From NCBI RefSeq assembly GCF_900142215.1, contig NZ_FRAC01000011.1:62001-126000 (forward strand): a DNA stretch of 64,000 nt, given 5' to 3'. The notes beneath the pieces are model-generated. The model was not told the origin of the DNA and ran no database searches. It saw nothing but the letters and a program-made list of their open reading frames with translations. Position 1 is the stretch's first letter. Every line of letters begins with the position of its first letter. Made by a program: the position numbers and the translations under genes. This DNA comes from Anaerocolumna jejuensis DSM 15929. Its GTDB lineage: Bacteria; Bacillota; Clostridia; Lachnospirales; Lachnospiraceae. Positions 27,069-34,634 of the stretch are shown one piece after another.

Positions 27069-27185
27069 ATACTCTTTTGAATGGTCATAAAAAGGCTTCC
27101 TATGCAATATAATTGTTGTAAATAACAGTAATAAGATTGTACCAGAACCCTGCGGTTACTCTGGCACAGGAAAAGGGAGTCTATT

Positions 27186-29189
27186 ATGGCTGATTATAAA
27201 AGACAGGTTTCATACATGTATTTATATGAAGAAGGAAAAAAAAGAAATAACATAGGCTATGCCAGAGTTGAGACAAAAAACGGACAGTGCAAGTACACTA
27301 TCCATGTAACTGCTTTGGGGCTGAATGAGAAGCAATTAAAGGTCTATGCCTTTCGAAGAAAAAACTCTGGTATCGAGGGGGTACTTCTTGGCACTCTTCT
27401 GGTAAAAAATAATACAGGGGACTTTAAAGTAATGACAGATGCTGCCCATATCATGAATTCACCCCATGGAAATGAGGATATGAGCGGTATCATTCTTCTG
27501 TTTTCTGAGAGGAAATTCTTTGCAACGGAATGGGACAGTAAACCCATAACCATGGCTATGGTAGCAAACATAAACAGGAAAGAAGAAAGAAAACATGTAA
27601 AAGAAGCGGAAAAAGAGACCAGCCCTGTCACAGAAGAGCAAAGAGGAATGAAAGCGGCTAATCTGGCAGAGGTTCTTTTTGAGCATGCAAAAGCTCCGAA
27701 AGAGGCGGTAAATACTCCAATAGAGGCGGCAAATCCACCTGAACCGACGGAAAAAGTAAGGGATGATAAGTCCTTAAAAGACCTGCTTACACCAAATATA
27801 AATCTGGTATTGAAAAAAGAGGCTGACTTGGCTGACTTAAATGACTTGGATGAAGCAATTCCTGAAAGCCTGCTTCAAACAAAAGGGCAGCCAGTACTCT
27901 TTCCCAAGGATAAGGCAGAAGCTCCCCGGAATGTCCCGGACAGCAGACAAAAGGAAGAGCCGTTATTAGACCAGGCATCGGGGGAAATTCAGAACCTTGC
28001 CGGAGATACTACCAGGCTGCCTTCAGAGAAAAAAAATATAATTTCAGAACCAACGGCGGAAATAAGGAATGAAGCAGTATTAAATCCGCCTGAGGAAGAA
28101 ACAGGAAAACCGATGTACAATCAGGAGAAGGCGGAAGCAGAAAATTCAATTTCAGATCCACTAAGAGAAAAAACGGAAGAAACCATTTTCAATCCACAGA
28201 AAGAAGAAATGGAAAAATCAATTTTCAATCCGCAGAAGGAAGAAGCAGAAAATCCAGGTTCAGATACGCTGAAAGAAAAAGCAGAAGAGACAATTTTCAA
28301 TACACGGAAGGAAGAAGTGGAGAAATCGATTTTCAATCCGTCAAAAGAAGAAACAGAAAAGCCAATCTTCAAATCGATGAAGGAGGAAACGGAAAAGTCG
28401 ATAATTGAGACGCTAAAACAGGAAGCAGAGGAGCCCATTTTCAATCCGCTGAATGGGGAAGCGGATAATTTGATTTTTTACCCAATAAGGGAAGAAGCAG
28501 AAAAGCCAATTTACAATCCGCAAACGGAAGAAGCGGAAAATTTAATTTATAATCCGCAGACGGGAGAAACGGGAAATTCAATTTACAATCCGCAAACGGA
28601 AGAGGCAGAAAGGTCAATTTACAACCTGCCGCCGGAAGAAACAGAAGGGCCAAGCTTGAGTCCGCCGGAAGCAGGAATTGAAGAGCCAATCTTAAATCCC
28701 CCTTTGGAGGAAGCAAAAAAGAATCAGGAAGGGCTGGAAGAGAGAAGGGAAAACAGGGAAGAAGGCAAAGCCCAAGAAAAGGGAAATCCCCCGGAATTAA
28801 GTGCAAGACCAGTTTTTGAGGATCATCCCCTGGCTAAGCAGATATATCATAACTTCCCCAAGATGTATCCCTTCGAAGACAATGAAATAGCCTGGTGCGC
28901 AAGAATCGAGCCGAAGGACATCGGTATGCTTCCCATGGAGCTTTGGGGCCTTGGTAATAACAGTTTTCTTCTCCATGGATATTACAGCTACCGTCATTTG
29001 ATATTTGCCAGGGTAAACGATAAGACCGGGCAGAACTACATTCTGGGAGTACCCGGAATCTATCATAACAGGGAAAAATTTATGGCCAAAATGTTTGGCT
29101 TTGAGAATTTTAAATGTGCAAAGAGAAAGCCTCAGAGAACAGGAGAGTTCGGTTACTGGTACATACCTGTTTTGTTAAACCGCCAGTGA
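27186..29189 (+). CDS. Large repeat-containing protein of unknown function
   Basis: A 667-aa protein I do not recognise by name. Residues 1-130 form a beta-rich domain (FRRKNSGIEGVLLGTLLV, DMSGIILLF). Residues 130-300 are charged and disordered. Residues about 303-508 hold 17 tandem 12-residue repeats with consensus EE[AT]E[KN][PS]I[FY]NP[QL][KT]. The last 130 residues are a well-ordered domain (YPFEDNEIAWCARIEPKDIG, then YHNREKFMAKMFGF). No signal peptide or membrane segment, so probably cytoplasmic. The two end domains separated by a low-complexity spacer suggest a scaffold (inference). A strong terminator follows. Confidence 0.75.
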   Translation: MADYKRQVSYMYLYEEGKKRNNIGYARVETKNGQCKYTIHVTALGLNEKQLKVYAFRRKNSGIEGVLLGTLLVKNNTGDFKVMTDAAHIMNSPHGNEDMSGIILLFSERKFFATEWDSKPITMAMVANINRKEERKHVKEAEKETSPVTEEQRGMKAANLAEVLFEHAKAPKEAVNTPIEAANPPEPTEKVRDDKSLKDLLTPNINLVLKKEADLADLNDLDEAIPESLLQTKGQPVLFPKDKAEAPRNVPDSRQKEEPLLDQASGEIQNLAGDTTRLPSEKKNIISEPTAEIRNEAVLNPPEEETGKPMYNQEKAEAENSISDPLREKTEETIFNPQKEEMEKSIFNPQKEEAENPGSDTLKEKAEETIFNTRKEEVEKSIFNPSKEETEKPIFKSMKEETEKSIIETLKQEAEEPIFNPLNGEADNLIFYPIREEAEKPIYNPQTEEAENLIYNPQTGETGNSIYNPQTEEAERSIYNLPPEETEGPSLSPPEAGIEEPILNPPLEEAKKNQEGLEERRENREEGKAQEKGNPPELSARPVFEDHPLAKQIYHNFPKMYPFEDNEIAWCARIEPKDIGMLPMELWGLGNNSFLLHGYYSYRHLIFARVNDKTGQNYILGVPGIYHNREKFMAKMFGFENFKCAKRKPQRTGEFGYWYIPVLLNRQ

Positions 29190-29208
29190 TAATTTTCCCC
29201 AAATATAA

Positions 29209-29256
29209 AAAAAGCTGCCAGGACAGCCGGATGGCTGTAGCTGGCAGCTTTTTTTA
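29209..29256. terminator. Bidirectional terminator
   Basis: AAAAAAAGCTGCCA...ACAGCC-GGAT-GGCTGT...TGGCAGCTTTTTTT: a long stem with flanking A and T runs, serving the convergent unknown and GNAT genes. Confidence 0.93.
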
Positions 29257-29260
29257 TATT

Positions 29261-29815
29261 TTACCGTATTTCATTATTTATATAGGCGTATCTTGCATGG
29301 TCTTCCCATCTGTGATTGATTTTGATACTGGATACGGCAAGCCCTTCATATTGAAAGCCAAGCTTTTGTGCCAGGTGGATGGAGCGGAGATTTGAAGGCA
29401 TAATATTGGCTTCAATCCGGTGGATTTCATAATCGGAAAAAAGAACCTTCATAGCTGCTCTTATGCCTTCAGTGGCATAGCCCTGGCTTAAGAAACGGTG
29501 ATCAAACTTATAACCGAGCTGGCAGGTAAAATAAGAGCCTTTTACAATGTTATAAAAATTAACCGAGCCAATAATAGTATGGGGGTCATTTTTTAAAAAG
29601 ACCCAATAGCGGAGAAGCTTTAACTGCTGCATCAGATTGTATTCGATTGATAAGGAAAGCCTTTGATAAGAAAGCGTATAGAAATTAATATCTCTTTCCG
29701 GTTCCCACGGCTCAAAATGGTCTTTGTTTTGTACATAAAAACTTAGAACTTTATCCGCTTCGTTAGGGTGCAGCACTCTCAACTGCAGCCTGTCAGATTG
29801 AATGTTCATCTGCAT
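29261..29815 (-). CDS. GNAT acetyltransferase, RimJ/RimL-like
   Basis: A 184-aa N-acetyltransferase of the RimJ/RimL type. It has the acetyl-CoA-binding region around GYKFDHRFLSQGYATEGIRAAM and NIMPSNLRSIHLAQKLGF. Targets in the family are N-terminal amino groups or small molecules. Located 47 bp downstream of the NrdG2-like gene, so probably cotranscribed. Two nearby Met codons could start it; the first is used here. Confidence 0.9.
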   Translation of the reverse strand: MQMNIQSDRLQLRVLHPNEADKVLSFYVQNKDHFEPWEPERDINFYTLSYQRLSLSIEYNLMQQLKLLRYWVFLKNDPHTIIGSVNFYNIVKGSYFTCQLGYKFDHRFLSQGYATEGIRAAMKVLFSDYEIHRIEANIMPSNLRSIHLAQKLGFQYEGLAVSSIKINHRWEDHARYAYINNEIR

Positions 29816-29862
29816 ATGAACTCTCCTATACCAAATTATAGTTATGAAAAACTATTAACAGC

Positions 29863-30558
29863 TTAATCGACTCCCCGGATTTCCACTTTCGAAGCATAGG
29901 GAAGAAGCATAAGGTGTATCTCATTCAGCTCTTTCCTGGAATAACTATGAAAGCCGGGGGATATTACATCTTCGGATTCCTTATAGGACTGAAGAAAGTA
30001 GGCCTTAGCACCTTTAATCCATTCTCCTATTAAAATAAAATCCGAAGGAGTATGAAGCTCTTTTGTAACTGTTGTCCTAAATTCATAATCAACTTTATCC
30101 ATAAGCAGAAGTTTAATACTTTCTGATATATTCTTTAAGGGAATAGTACTCTTTCCAATAGTAGCAGAATATTTATCCGGGCTGTTCTTAACATCCATAG
30201 CTACATAGTCCACCAGGCCGTTTAAGAGCAGCTCTTTTAAAACCAGGGGATTGCTGCCGTTGGTATCAAGCTTTACCAATAGACCCAAGGCCTTTATCTC
30301 TTTTATAAAATCAGTAAGACCAACTTCTAAGGTAGGTTCACCTCCGGTAATGCATACGCCTTCTAAAATTCCCTTCCTTTTCTTTAGAGTATCCAAAATT
30401 TCTTCCTTTGGAATAGCAGGAAGGCTGTCGGGGTAAAGTACAAGAGAAGCGTTATGGCAAAAGGGACAAAGGAAATTGCAGCCGCCAAAAAAAATAGTTG
30501 CGGCAAGGTGTCCGGGGTAATCTAATAATGTAGTTTTTTGAAAACCGTGTATTCTCAT
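29863..30558 (-). CDS. Radical SAM activase, NrdG2 type
   Basis: A 231-aa radical SAM protein of the group named anaerobic ribonucleoside-triphosphate reductase activating protein (NrdG2-like). The cluster motif CNFLCPFC (CxxxCxxC) is preceded by TTLLDYPGHLAATIFFGG; GGEPTLE follows. It is larger than nrdG in this window and is far from nrdD, so its true partner is uncertain. The start MRIHGFQK follows CAGGAGC; a dispersed repeat copy occupies the leader immediately upstream. Confidence 0.9.
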   Translation of the reverse strand: MRIHGFQKTTLLDYPGHLAATIFFGGCNFLCPFCHNASLVLYPDSLPAIPKEEILDTLKKRKGILEGVCITGGEPTLEVGLTDFIKEIKALGLLVKLDTNGSNPLVLKELLLNGLVDYVAMDVKNSPDKYSATIGKSTIPLKNISESIKLLLMDKVDYEFRTTVTKELHTPSDFILIGEWIKGAKAYFLQSYKESEDVISPGFHSYSRKELNEIHLMLLPYASKVEIRGVD

Positions 30559-30572
30559 AATAGCTCCTGTGT

Positions 30573-30623
30573 ATTTCGCAGGCAAAATCTTGTCTGTGAA
30601 TTGTGCTTTTCAATAATTCACAC
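30573..30623 (-). repeat. Dispersed two-hairpin repeat, truncated copy
   Basis: On the minus strand it contains hairpin 1 (GTGTGAATTAT...), CAAGAT and the conserved loop CCTGCGAAAT, after which the sequence runs into the ribosome-binding site of the NrdG2-like gene. The 3' arm of hairpin 2 is missing. Related copies: 34252-34331, 54432-54521, 54524-54613. Confidence 0.75.
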
Positions 30624-30882
30624 TAACTTATATTAATATATGTCGCGCTAACAGGCAATATGAAAGTAATTGCTTGCCCCTAAAGTGTGCCCGTGGTATA
30701 TTAATAATAGCAAATATCCGCTTATTCGTCCAGTGGATATTCCACTAAATACCAAATGGTAAGACCGATGTCACAGGCAGGTATATTTAAAAATGCAAAG
30801 CATTTTAATTTCTATTTAGCAGTATCACAAGCAAGCTTATGATATGCATGGGATGGAGATTGATATATTGGAAGGAAACAAT

Positions 30883-31371
30883 ATGGATTTAAGATATATG
30901 AAGGAAGCTCTTAAAGAAGCAAAAAAGGCAGCTAAAATCGGGGAAGTACCCATTGGCTGCGTAATTGTTTATCAGGATAAAATTATCGGAAGAGGCTATA
31001 ACAGGAGAAACACTAAAAAAACCACCTTGGCCCATGCAGAGATTACAGCCATACAAAAAGCAAGCAAGGCCATGGGAGACTGGCGGCTTGAGGACTGCGT
31101 CCTCTATGTAACCCTGGAACCCTGCCAAATGTGCTCAGGAGCCATTGTACAGGCCAGAATAAAGGAAGTCGTTGTAGGTGCCATGAATCCAAAGGCAGGC
31201 TGTGCCGGTTCGATTCTTAATATCCTTCAGATGAAGGAATTTAATCATCAGGTGGAATTGACCACCGGTGTGATGGAGGAGGAGTGCAGCCAGGTCTTGA
31301 AGGAGTTCTTTGCAGGACTTAGAGAGAGAAATAAACAGGAGAAGCTATTAAGCAAAGAGGAACAATGTTAA
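30883..31371 (+). CDS. tadA: tRNA-specific adenosine deaminase
   Basis: A 162-aa TadA enzyme that converts A34 to inosine in tRNA-Arg(ACG). Zinc and catalytic motifs: HAE in LAHAEITA and PCxxC in LEPCQMCSGA. The start MDLRYMKEALKEAKKA follows GAAGGAA; an upstream ATG lacks a site. In many Firmicutes tadA is followed by the SRP RNA; here two minus-strand genes lie between them. Confidence 0.95.
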   Translation: MDLRYMKEALKEAKKAAKIGEVPIGCVIVYQDKIIGRGYNRRNTKKTTLAHAEITAIQKASKAMGDWRLEDCVLYVTLEPCQMCSGAIVQARIKEVVVGAMNPKAGCAGSILNILQMKEFNHQVELTTGVMEEECSQVLKEFFAGLRERNKQEKLLSKEEQC

Positions 31372-31387
31372 AATTTCTTTTCAAATA

Positions 31388-31456
31388 TTGATTCGGGTGT
31401 CATAAGTTAAGCTCAATAAACAGAATATTGACTTATGACACCTGAATCAATTTGTT
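31388..31456. terminator. Hairpin terminator between tadA and unknown membrane protein
   Basis: A 20-bp inverted repeat (TTGATTCGGGTGTCATAAGT and its complement with one G-U pair) encloses a 23-nt loop and is followed by TTTGTTT on the plus strand. It separates convergent genes. Confidence 0.75.
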
Positions 31457-31508
31457 TCAAGCAGGACAATTATATAGGAATATAACAGATGACTGGCTAA
31501 AAGGGATA

Positions 31509-32621
31509 TCAGTTACTTGATTTCAGCAAATCCTCATAGCTGTATATATACGTTTCTTTGGTTACATAGGAATCTGTATTGCTGTCATCCAATATGCTTA
31601 CACAGATATTATTTCCATCGGAAATTGCATTTCGAATGCTTTCATTTTCTGATAAATGTAAGATTGATTTTCGTAAATCATCATTTTTCATATCCAGTAT
31701 ATATATTTCATTACCTTCCCGCATAAAAAAAACATAATAGTCATCATTTGTATTCCTGCTGTTGTAGGCAATGCGCAGTTGGGGAAGTGCTAATATGTCT
31801 TTTATGCTGTTCTCAGTAATATGACCAATGATACCGGTATCTGAAAAATCTCTGATATAAATATAATCGCCAAATAAATAAAATTGGACAATATCATTAT
31901 TTAAAATGTAGGACTTTATAGTTTCATTAAAATTTAGTTTATTTAAAAGAGTGAATTCCTTGCCGTCATAAACGTTAATGTATATATCCTTATCTGAACC
32001 ATTCTTCTCTTCTGTTACCGTGTATATCCTGTCATTATGGCAGGCAAAGGACTTAATAATTTTACCCTTTTCCTTACCGATGGATTCCTCCCGGATACAA
32101 GGTTCCATCTGCTTGGCAGTATCATTGTATTTTCTTATGTAAGAAGAATAAATCCCATTTTTGTCCGTATTGCCGCTTAACATGAAAATGGAATCATTCA
32201 TTGTTGAAACAGAATCAAAGGGTTCAGAATTATTATCTGTAAATACAGTCTTATGGGTATTGTCAGCCATATCTATTTGAATCAGCTTATGCTCCATATT
32301 ATTTAAAGTGATTGGCAAATAAACCTTATTTTGAATTTGAGCAGGCATTCCATAGGTAAGGTAAAAATTATCTGCTGAAACAATATTATTTTCCTTCTGC
32401 AAATCAATATTGTAGCTGCCTATTGTCAGTGCATCATTATTCGATAAATAATTATAAGTTATTGTTTTGTCATTTAATGCAATTGGTGTGTAATTGTCTA
32501 AGCTTCCTAATTTAATAACTTTTGTATCCGAATGAGGGTATAAGAAAACAATAAAAGCAATGATAGAAAAAAGAATGACAGCAGATGCTGCAAAAATGTA
32601 TTTTCTTTTGAGTTTGAACAT
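31509..32621 (-). CDS. Membrane-anchored protein of unknown function, possible beta-propeller
   Basis: A 370-aa protein with one N-terminal transmembrane segment (residues 8-29) and a long extracytoplasmic region of repeated beta strands. Repeats such as 'D..IFMLSGN', 'NDRIYTVTEE' and 'GDYIYIRD' recall the blades of a propeller, but no family motif is certain. It lies 126 bp downstream of a secreted cysteine protease on the same strand and may be part of the same unit. AT-rich compared with tadA. Confidence 0.6.
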   Translation of the reverse strand: MFKLKRKYIFAASAVILFSIIAFIVFLYPHSDTKVIKLGSLDNYTPIALNDKTITYNYLSNNDALTIGSYNIDLQKENNIVSADNFYLTYGMPAQIQNKVYLPITLNNMEHKLIQIDMADNTHKTVFTDNNSEPFDSVSTMNDSIFMLSGNTDKNGIYSSYIRKYNDTAKQMEPCIREESIGKEKGKIIKSFACHNDRIYTVTEEKNGSDKDIYINVYDGKEFTLLNKLNFNETIKSYILNNDIVQFYLFGDYIYIRDFSDTGIIGHITENSIKDILALPQLRIAYNSRNTNDDYYVFFMREGNEIYILDMKNDDLRKSILHLSENESIRNAISDGNNICVSILDDSNTDSYVTKETYIYSYEDLLKSSN

Positions 32622-32655
32622 GTCTTTGCTCCAATTAAATTTACTATTTTGTTTA

Positions 32656-32725
32656 CGGGGGGACCTGCTATCATGCTAATGCTATTAGCTTGTGTATTCC
32701 TGCAATGAATTAGCAGCAGTCCCCC
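32656..32725 (-). terminator. Hairpin downstream of C39-like protease
   Basis: GGGGGAC...TGCTA pairs with TAGCAG...GTCCCCC across a 40-nt loop that can itself fold. No strong T run follows, so partial termination or mRNA processing is also possible. Confidence 0.45.
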
Positions 32726-32747
32726 AAGTCAGGTACTTAACTGTTAA

Positions 32748-33512
32748 TTACCATGCTAAATGAGTAAAAACCTTGAATAAATTGCTGGTAGTTTTTGTAT
32801 ACCAGGAATATCCGGCTGCCGGATCAACCAATTGAACTTCACTTTTATCAGACCTTATATCATTAGCTACAAGTGCGTGGCCTGATGTAGTATAAAACCA
32901 ATCGGAACTATTTGAAACTTGAATTCGTATAGAGGTAGGAACGACATAATTGGATATATCTGCGTTTATTCTATAAGTCATATCATCCTTGGCGGATTTG
33001 CTGTGTGTAGCATAAGAATTTTTGGTTTGAACTCCATTTAAGTAAGGTGCTACCTTCAAAAAATCAACGCCGGAGCCACTTTTAAAATTCATTGCTTTTG
33101 CAATCGTATCCTGGGTAGGCGGCGTGGTTCCGTTGTTATATCTTAGAATGGTCTGCATCGTAGCAGGAACACAATAGTAAGGGTCCAGCTGCTCATAACG
33201 ATAGGTTGTACCAGGTAAATTTACCCAATTTGCTGCCAAAGGTTGAATGGCATCAATAGAAATATTTTTTGCCAGCTTCTTTGTTGCTTCCAGCTTTATT
33301 AAATCGGCATTGTTTGTATTTTCTTCCTGGCTTACATAAGCTCCGCCCATCCCATTGGAGAAGGTTTCTGTTTGCTTTTTAAGAGAAGTATCGGAATTTT
33401 TGACCTTTGTAGGTGATGTGGCTGCGTTAGCAGGTACAATAGAACTAAAAGTAAAAGCGGTTACCATAGTTAGTACAAGAAAACTTTTTGACAGATTTTT
33501 TAAATGAAACAT
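32748..33512 (-). CDS. Secreted papain-like (C39-like) cysteine protease
   Basis: A 254-aa protein with a signal peptide (cleavage expected after ANA, near residue 30), a propeptide-like stretch to about residue 95 and a papain-like domain. Candidate catalytic residues are Cys114 in YYCVPATMQ, His212 in SGHALVAND and Asp230 in LVDPAAGY. The pattern matches C39-like proteases outside ABC transporters. Target unknown. Start follows GAAGGGAG. Divergent from the SRP RNA promoter. Confidence 0.8.
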   Translation of the reverse strand: MFHLKNLSKSFLVLTMVTAFTFSSIVPANAATSPTKVKNSDTSLKKQTETFSNGMGGAYVSQEENTNNADLIKLEATKKLAKNISIDAIQPLAANWVNLPGTTYRYEQLDPYYCVPATMQTILRYNNGTTPPTQDTIAKAMNFKSGSGVDFLKVAPYLNGVQTKNSYATHSKSAKDDMTYRINADISNYVVPTSIRIQVSNSSDWFYTTSGHALVANDIRSDKSEVQLVDPAAGYSWYTKTTSNLFKVFTHLAW

Positions 33513-33753
33513 AATTCTACTCCCTTCGTTTTTTTGCCTTTACAAGGCAGGTTCAATCAGCAGCTACTTCAATACAATCATAAAACCACCTCCACAAACT
33601 ACAGAGTCTTCTTAGAGGAACGTTAACAATCAATCCAGTTAGAGGATAAAAATTGTTATTTTGATTATAATATATAATTCAAAATGAGCAAGCCTATTTA
33701 CCAAAATTTAACAAAAATGTAAGATTTGTTTTGTTATACCAGTTAGGTTTTAA

Positions 33754-33782
33754 TTGACTTTTTTAGTTAAAGGAAGTATACT
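33754..33782 (+). promoter_or_regulatory. Strong SigA promoter of SRP RNA
   Basis: TTGACT (33754-33759), exact 17-bp spacer, TATACT (33777-33782). Start of transcription is expected near 33789, giving a short precursor before the mature RNA. Confidence 0.8.
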
Positions 33783-33838
33783 GGTGTATACAGGTTTCAA
33801 AATTAGCCTGTCTTGTAAATCACATTGTCATAAAATTT

Positions 33839-34100
33839 CCGTGCAGCCGGGGAGATAGCGGTGCCCTGTACCTGCAATCCGCTACAGCAGGGGTGATGTC
33901 TTGCCCAGGGTGATATACTGTAGGGCAGCCCCTTATAAGTGATGTTGACGTTTGGGTCTTGCGCAACAGGAATTCGTGAACCGTGTCAGGTCAGGAATGA
34001 AGCAGCACTAAGCGAAAGCTCCTGTGTGCCGTGAGGGTGCCTGAGCCGAGTTAACTGTATGGGTAACGCTTATGGTATACATTCAAAGCAAGGCGCACGG
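33839..34100 (+). ncRNA. ffs: Signal recognition particle RNA (large, Alu-containing)
   Basis: About 262 nt. The conserved domain IV apical region is visible (GTGTCAGGTCAGGAATGAAGC then AGC-loop), which binds Ffh. The 5' part has the Alu-like domain typical of Gram-positive SRP RNAs (GTGCAGCCGGGGAGATAGCGG...). The termini pair: CCGTGC with GCACGG. It guides Ffh to signal sequences of nascent membrane and secreted proteins. A strong promoter lies upstream and a terminator at 34139. Confidence 0.93.
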
Positions 34101-34138
34101 ATTAATAATATATAATATAGCTTTTTCATCTGGCAAGG

Positions 34139-34170
34139 ATGTCGTCACAGGAATGTAGACGGCATTTTTT
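34139..34170 (+). terminator. Terminator after SRP RNA
   Basis: ATGTCGTC pairs with GACGGCAT and is followed by TTTTTATT. Confidence 0.75.
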
Positions 34171-34251
34171 ATTGCGCATGTATACGGCGAAGCCGGCTTA
34201 CACCGGTTGTTTTAACAGCCCTGACTTCCCGGCATGCCACAAGAAAGAGCC

Positions 34252-34331
34252 TACCCAACACGCCGCAAGATAGCGCCGAGGATTTCGCAGGTGCAATCTT
34301 GTGTGTGAAAATTGCTTTTTAATTTTCACAC
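34252..34331 (-). repeat. Dispersed two-hairpin repeat, diverged copy
   Basis: Minus-strand order: hairpin 1 GTGTGAAAATT/AATTTTCACAC, hairpin 2 CAAGATTGCACC/GGCGCTATCTTG enclosing TGCGAAATCCTC, then GCGGCGTGTTGGG. Stem bases differ from the copies at 54.4 kb in a compensating way, while the loop is identical. Confidence 0.8.
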
Positions 34332-34383
34332 TATTCACTTTTGATAGGAGCTGCCAAAGGGGGTAGTTTTCTATAAACAATTT

Positions 34384-34536
34384 ATAGGGGCCGGAATAAC
34401 TATCAATGGGGATAGGCCTTTGCTCAAAGCCATCGTTTAGATGGCCCGGCCCCCGAAAAACAGCATAACCGTCAAAAGATTACATAAGCTTCCAGGGCAT
34501 TTATGGCACCAATAAAAGACCTATTGGTGCTTTTTT
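34384..34536 (+). ncRNA. Candidate structured RNA with its own terminator
   Basis: An outer stem GGGGCCGG (34387-34394) with CCGGCCCC (34446-34453) encloses a hairpin GCCATC/GATGGC (34429-34445). About 50 nt further a perfect 9-bp terminator stem GCACCAATA/TATTGGTGC with a T run (34506-34536) follows. No ORF is present. I cannot assign it to a known RNA family. It could be a small RNA or a leader of the downstream cNMP-like gene. Confidence 0.5.
34506..34536 (+). terminator. Terminator
   Basis: GCACCAATA, 7-nt loop, TATTGGTGC, then six T residues: a textbook intrinsic terminator about 100 bp before the next start codon. Confidence 0.93.
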
Positions 34537-34634
34537 ACTATGCTCTGTACAAAGAAATATGCAAAATTTATCTTTCGGATTGTCAGATTATAGATTATAA
34601 TGGGGTTATACTCAAAAGATAGCTGAGGTGGGAC

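Noticed and set aside
28121..28806. Minus-strand repeated-sequence ORFs in the 667-aa protein gene
   Set aside because: They are antisense readings of the 36-bp coding repeat. The plus-strand frame has start signal, ordered end domains and terminator.
34198..34380. Minus-strand 60-aa ORF near SRP RNA
   Set aside because: It is made of the dispersed repeat and its flank; no ribosome-binding site and no homologous pattern.
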